From contig NC_040013.1 in the NCBI RefSeq assembly GCF_000972845.2, positions 6,404,561 through 6,468,560 of the forward strand: 64,000 nucleotides of DNA. Direction: 5' to 3'. Below are positions 54,701 through 61,727 of the stretch, piece after piece. The position numbers and the translations under genes are program-made. The notes beneath the pieces were generated by a model. That model did no database searches, was not told the DNA's origin, and saw only the letters and a list, made by a program, of their open reading frames with translations. Source of the DNA: Larimichthys crocea. Its lineage: Eukaryota > Chordata > Actinopteri > Sciaenidae. Position 1 is the first letter of the stretch. Every line of letters starts with the position of its first letter.

Positions 54701-57700
54701 GAAAGTAAAACCAAGTAGATCCAAATTCAATTATTTAGATTTTATGTTGCTCCATCATTAGTTGAGAAAGTTCTTCTACAATTTACCCTTGGTAAAACAG
54801 GTTATGACGAGGGTATTTTTTTTCTTTGAGAGTTTTGGAGATACACGTTGAGGAAAAGCAGGTCAGTTGTACGGTGACAACGGACTACTGGGACACTGTA
54901 GTGTCATTAAAGTCTTGAAATAAAGAAATTCATAACCAAACCAAATATATTAAAAAGGGGGCTGTTGGATGAATTATGAAGTATAGGAAGACCCTTAAAC
55001 CCTCATGGTGTTCATACACAAGCCAGCCAGAGATCAAAAACTCAAACAAGACAGAAAAAAAACGAGGACAGAGGAAATGAAAATCCAAAAAAAAAAAAAA
55101 AGGGAAGCGGACAGAGGACTAATCGAAGAGGAAGAGAGAGTGATAGGAAGAATGACAAGGGAATGAATGGGGTAGAGATCGCACATTAGATTACATGTGC
55201 AGTGAACGGTAGTCAAATTAGAACAGAGTGAAAAGAGGAGGGGAAGGATGGAGCGTCCAGATGCCTGCCCCACACTTCACATGTGGCTGTGGTTGACCTT
55301 CCACCTCTCGCTCTCTTGCCTCCCCGCTCTCCATCAATCCATCCATCCCTTGTTTTCACCCCTCTGTCAGGATGTCGGCAGTGTTCTCGGCCATGGCGTC
55401 AGACCTTGCACACAAGCCTGTGTTTCCTCCTCCCCTCCTGCTCCTCTACTCACTCCATCTCCTCAACTCTTACAAATTCACTTCTGATTGATTATGACAA
55501 TTTGGGCCTGTTGCCTTCCGTTCAATCTATTTGCCAAACCGAGACATCCAACTTTCTGAAAATGTTGCACACAGGAAACAGCTGGCAACGAAGTGGAGCC
55601 TGTTGTATTTGCCACAGGTCCCAGGACGCGGACTCTGCCGAGAAAAGGAATCCTGTCTGAGGATTACAGTTTGAAATATTGGCGGTCACGTCTCAGGTGC
55701 ACTCACGAAATGCTGCACAACACACTGCAGAAAAATTCTCCTCTCATTTATCTTATTAAGGAGAGCAAGGGTCATTCAAGGCTGCTCGGTGGATGATTTT
55801 ATCAGTGTCGTGGCATCATAAAAACATGCTTTGGCATGATATGAAGTGGAAAGCCGAGCAGGAAACGAAATAAGACCAAATAAAAGGGAGCTACTCGACA
55901 TGTCTCAACATTGTAAGAGAGAATGTACAGGAGGAAAGTTTAGAACTGGCTCACGGATGTGTTTTATTCTGAAAATAAGTTTTGAATCAATTTTGTAAGG
56001 AATCGTTCAAGGGAAATGTAGTCTTATAACGGTGATTCAGATGGTAGAGATGGAATAGAGACATCAAAAAATTAAATTAAAAAAAGAAACAAGTTTAGTC
56101 ATTGCATGAACAGAAAAAACAGGTTTTAATCAGCATTCAGGAAATATGAAAAAAGTTGACAATGGCCTGAGTTTGACATTTCGCTTTCTTGCTGAGACTT
56201 AGATGAGGAGATGTTTAGCACCGTGATAGCTTATAATAGCATAAAGGCAGGAAAAGGCTTTTCTTTTTTTTTTTTTGCACTTTTTGAACAGACTGAGCAA
56301 ATATACAGATATAAAGTAACAATGAGTGCTTTTGTCTTTACTTTTTGTCTGTGCCAGAAATCTGGGGGGTGACTATCGCCTTTGTCAGTTCTCGATGCTA
56401 AGCTAAGCTAACTGGCTGCTGCATATTTACCGACACGTGAGAGAGCTATCGATGTCCTTATCGAAATTCATGAGGAAGCAGCTTACGAAGNNNNNNNNNN
56501 CATCGAGGAAGCAGCTTGCGAATTTCCCAAAATGTTAAACTCTTCCTTTTACCACGCACGCAATAGACTCAGATGCAGCCAAACCACATGCTAAAGGTAG
56601 TAGAGACCTGCATATATTTTCAATTCCTCATAGGCACTTAAACGGTACATTTGGTAGTTTTCAACCGGTTTCATTTCCAGAGATGTATAGTAACGAAGTA
56701 GAACTACTTAACTACTGTACTTAAGTACTAAAATGCAGTATCTGTACTTTTTTGGAGTATTATTTTTTTCCCCAACTTCCACTTTTACTGCACTGCATAT
56801 TTTTGATGAATTTAATACTTTTACTCCGATACATTTTTCATGTGCTGAATCGTTACTCGTTACTACTGTAGCGTCCAGCCGGACACGTGATGAATGACAA
56901 GGCGTTATCGAACAAACCTGCATTTATTGCTGAACGCTTTGGTTCCAGGACTCGGTGACTGTCAGCCATAACCACGCCAAAAAACCAACATAACAGTCCC
57001 GGTCTCACATCAATCTCGCTCGTGCGCCGTACGTCATACACTTGACTCACCCAGGCGTGCGCGCTCTCACCTGCTCCCCCGCCCCCCTCGCTCTCGCATT
57101 CATTCAGACGCATTCACAGACCTCACCCAGCACTCTACCATGAACATTGTAACAGTGTGACATTAGAAGTTGTGCCTTAATAAATATTTGAAATAATATA
57201 AACAACAGTACTTGTACTTTTACTTTCAGTACTTGAGTAGCAATTTTTTTTACATACTTCTACTTGCAATACTTAAGTACAAAACATTTTGAATACTTTA
57301 GTACTTTTACTTAAGTATGGTGTTTAAAGACCACTTCAACTTCTACTCAAGTCAGTTTTTTGATATAGCACTTGTACTTCTACTCCACTCCTTTACTCCA
57401 GTACTTTATACATCTCTGCTCATTTCTCAGGTACGCGTGATAATCTGATTACTTGTCCCCCATTAGGCACTTAGACAGAAAAGCATGGGAAAATAAGGCG
57501 GAAACGCAGGTTGAAAAATACCCGCACGTTACCCTTCAAGAGAGGATCTTTGAACTACATGAGTGCGGTAAAACCAGTACATCAAAAAAATGCCTACTCA
57601 GGATATCTGTGAATGGGGAACAAGTGTCTGCAGTTAGTTTGGTTTGACAACACAGTCCTGATCAACACTGAGGACAACAGCAGCAGTAAAGAGCCTTTAG

Positions 57701-60700
57701 CGTCCTCAGCTGTCGCCAACATTATAGTTCTGGGCTCCACTAAGTGAACTGCGGTGCGGTCTGTAAGGTCTGTCAAAAGAATCCCAACCAAATTACAGGA
57801 AACAACCTCGAAATGCAACATTTTATGGTGCATCATGCGTTGCTCACAGTACAGGCATTCGGAACCGGAGCCAAAACCTCTAATCTCACAAAAGGATCCC
57901 AAATATCTGTCCAATTAATGTGCAACTACTGAACCCATGTGATTTTGTTTATAAGCTGTGGTTGGCTTGTTAATTGTGCAATGTGAACATAAATAAATAA
58001 AACCAAAAAAAAAAAGTAAATTTTCCCATTGGAGTCTGACCAAAGAAAGCATGTAGCGTGCAGTGTTTGCACCCTGAGGTGAAAGCTTCGTTTGTGCAAA
58101 GCAGTGCCTGTTTTTGAAAGAATATACACGCAATGGTACATTGTTGAGGGAAGTGGCATAGTGGAAGTGTATTTGAATACCAGGTGCAAATATAATCCAC
58201 CACTCTGAGGCAAATATTACCAGTCGCAGTGGTGATGATTTATTTGACTTTTGCGTACTTTCAGATTCACATCAAGACACTCCATGGCACACCAACAGTG
58301 AGCAGAGCCGCTCTGCAGACGAGCTGTCTGTCTCTGTTGTTTAATTGGTTGTTTGGGAGGAATTTTAACTGAATTGCAGTTGGAATTCAGCTAAATTGAA
58401 TTGCGGCCGGGCTTGCAGAGGGCGGAGCAGCAGACTCGGGCAGCAGACGGAGGGAGGGAGAGTGAAGGAAAATGGTTTGACTCTGGAGCCTTTCAACAAG
58501 CTCGAACAGGAAGTCATTGGACGTGAAACATGCACGCCCCGAACAAAACAACCACACATACACGCACACGTGTGTACACAAGCTGAAACAAAGGAGGAAG
58601 ATGGTCAATTTGGAATGCATTCCTATTCCTCCTCCTCCTCCTCCTCCTCCTCCTCCTTCCCCCTTGCATGAGTCAGTGTGTGTTGATGGACCTACAGTAA
58701 AAAATACAGCAGCAGCTCGGTCACAGATGAGTAAAGAGAAGATTGGAAAGAGAAGGAAGACACAAAGCTTAAACGATGAAGACATGTGGGGGGAAAAAAC
58801 ACCATGTGGAGGGAGGACATAGTGATGAGGGGACGGGGGTCAAATGTGAAGTTTTCATGTAAACACACTGCACTGCCCTCAGGCACTTTCTGTGTGTGTG
58901 TGTCCTAATTCTTTTCTCACTTTGCCAAGTCCTTAAAGGAATACAGCTTTAAGGACATGTTTTTGGGACAGCAGCCTATTGGTCATCCTCTCTGTCAGAA
59001 CACAGACAGACACTAAAATAAACTTTGTCCCCAGTGGACATTGTCTCTGAGCTTCAACCTTGAAAACTCTGCTTGGAGACGAGCAGCTCTTTTATTAGAT
59101 TACAGTTGGATTTGTTACGTCCAGGTTATCAATGCATCTTAAATATTTCATAATAAAACCAGTTGCTACTGGGAGTACTGGGTGCATTTCCTTTGGGTGA
59201 CCTTCAGTGTCTTCAGAAGTGTTCTGAACTTGTAAAAAACTGCATGGCTACAGGAATAGTTTACAAGATTTGGAAACGCTGCCTTCATACCAGGTATTCA
59301 AATGCCACATTAAGAAAAGGTTTCATGAAGGATTCGATTGTGTAATACAGTCAGGCTAAAAGGTTCTGTGCTATGATGTTATCGTTAAGCAGAAAAGTTT
59401 TTAGCATTTTTATAAGAAGCTGTGGTAACTACTCTACGCTGCCACCCTGGCTCGGTTTCTCTTGTAAGATCGATAACGTATCTCAGGAGACTTTCTGGTT
59501 AAATAAGGGTTTGTGATAATGGTGAAGCAGCCAGACATGGATTGATTTTGGGATATAATTATGACAAATAAGGTGATTATCAAGAAGGCTTGCAGACAGC
59601 CTTGCCTCTACACTCCATTTTCATTGATTGTATTAGAAATTTGACGAAGACATTTCTGACAAGCTGTGGACAATGGAAACAGAATTATTAGAAGATGTCT
59701 AACTAAGCAGGATTACTGATGTATGCACTGTAGCTGCAACTCCTAATTACTTTTAGCACAGATTGATTCATCAGTTAATGGTTCAGTTCATAAAACTGAA
59801 GCAAAACGTAATGCATTTCAAAGAACTTAATGTCATCTTCAAGTTGACTCATAAGTCCAGCACTCAACAACATTCAATTTACGATAATAGAGAAGCATGA
59901 AATCCTCCTGTTTACAAAGCTGGAAGCAGAGAATCTGATTAATTAATCAATTATTCAGATTAATTAAAAAAAGTTCATTTAAAAGTGATATTTCCGGCAC
60001 TCTACTGATGTGCAGAGAAGATGACTCCATATTACCAACTTACTTAGATCGTGCAATGTCTTTTATTTAGTCACGACGCATTAGATGACTGTTTGATTTA
60101 CTTGTCTTAATGCAGCGTTTACATTTTGGATTAGGCAGGAAATCTGCAAGACGGCTTTATGGAACAAAGCCGAAGGATCTACAGTTTCCTCTGTGAGTTT
60201 CTTGTAAGTTCGGACCTAGTCGGATGTTAAATGGCAAATGGACTAGTATTTATAAACCGCCTTTCTGATCTACAGACCACTCGGAACGCTTTTACAACAC
60301 TTGTCACATCCATCAGGAGCGGTGCAGCGCTTCCTATCCGCTAAGCTCACCCATCCACACACTTTCAATACGCCAACTTCACAGCTGTCAGGAGCAATTT
60401 GGGAGTCAGTATCTTGGACTTTGAACAGGAACTGAACCAGCAATCCTCCGATCGCTCTACCACCTGAGCCACATGTCCCAAGAACTTATGGAAGATGTGA
60501 AGCCACCAGACTCACTAAATATCTGCACTGAATGAACCCTAGAACAGACCTTTTCACATCATTTCTGCATGCAGGTAAACCATGTGGTGAGCAAAGGCGG
60601 CGGAGGCCGAAACACACTCTCTGAACCCAACAGCTGATTGTTTGCTATCACTGACATTTTTTATGATCTTAGATTATCTAAAATGCGTCTTTCTCATCAT

Positions 60701-61661
60701 ACTAACATATTAAGTTGTTAATCAGACTGGAGAGGAAGTCTTGGCCCGGATATCCGGAATAAGGACAACATTGGCTGTTGCCCTGAGAGGCTAAATTGTT
60801 GTCAGATGGTAGCCGATGGTTTCCTAGATTGCACGCTTCGTGATCTACATAATCCTAAATGGTGAGACAGCCTCCATCGAGTTCATTTGAGGAATCTAAC
60901 TGGTTTGAATCTGTCCCATCACATCAAACCTGACGTTAAACAACAGAGCATCTCTGACATCTCGTGCCCGAATCCTGGCGTCTTTCTTGTTTTCTCCTTC
61001 CTCTCTCGAAAACATTCATCCACCGTGATTCATTTGTTGATTTCGGTGGGAAACAAGGGAGATGAAAGACAGACAAGGAGAAAGCATGCACATGTTTCAG
61101 AGCATTCACACACTTAATCACCAGCATAACCATTTCCTGGGAATTCCCTTTGCGAGAATGAGAGAGAGAGACACACACACAGAGAGTTAGTGTGTGTGAG
61201 AGAAAGAAAGGAAATCAAAAGGACATGGTATTCACTGTTTGCGTGACAAGAACCATCTTCGGAGGCCAGGCGCTTATGCACACACCATTATCATAACAGT
61301 GTGTGAAGCTGTTGCTAATAAGTTGTTTTACTTTCAAACACAACACGTATGTGTGTGTGTGTTATTAATTCTTCATTGGATGTGTGAGTCAGTGCCACAC
61401 CTGAATATTCATATTTGAAAAGTTGACTTATGATAACAGACTGCTGGATCGTCCACTGAAAGATATCAATGATACACACAAACTTGCATGCAATTGTGCT
61501 GTAAATCTAAGGCAGGGGTTTCCAAATGGAAGACGCAGGCCTGCAGTCAGAGCCAGATCAGCCAACAACTCAGTTAATCATTCATGGCCGCTCAGACACA
61601 TGGACACACACACACCTACTTTCGCTATGGAGAAGATTGCAGAAGGGCCACGCGCTCTGAG

Positions 61662-61727
<66 letters not shown>

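Larger units (their letters stand above)
48793..57422 (+). repeat. 8.6-kb direct duplication, copy 2 (indel-rich, gapped)
   Basis: Starts AAGTAGTATGAAAAACATAT just after a (GATA)n tract and runs collinear with copy 1. Up to the gap at 56491 it is full of one- to few-base insertions and deletions relative to copy 1, many in homopolymers, and some stretches (about 49680-50170) are almost unalignable by eye. After the gap the match to copy 1 becomes much cleaner. Confidence 0.92.

Noticed and set aside
39284..57422. True tandem segmental duplication as an evolutionary event
   Set aside because: Not excluded, but the indel-dominated differences, the N gap with overlapping flanks and the sharp change in sequence quality favour an assembly artefact.
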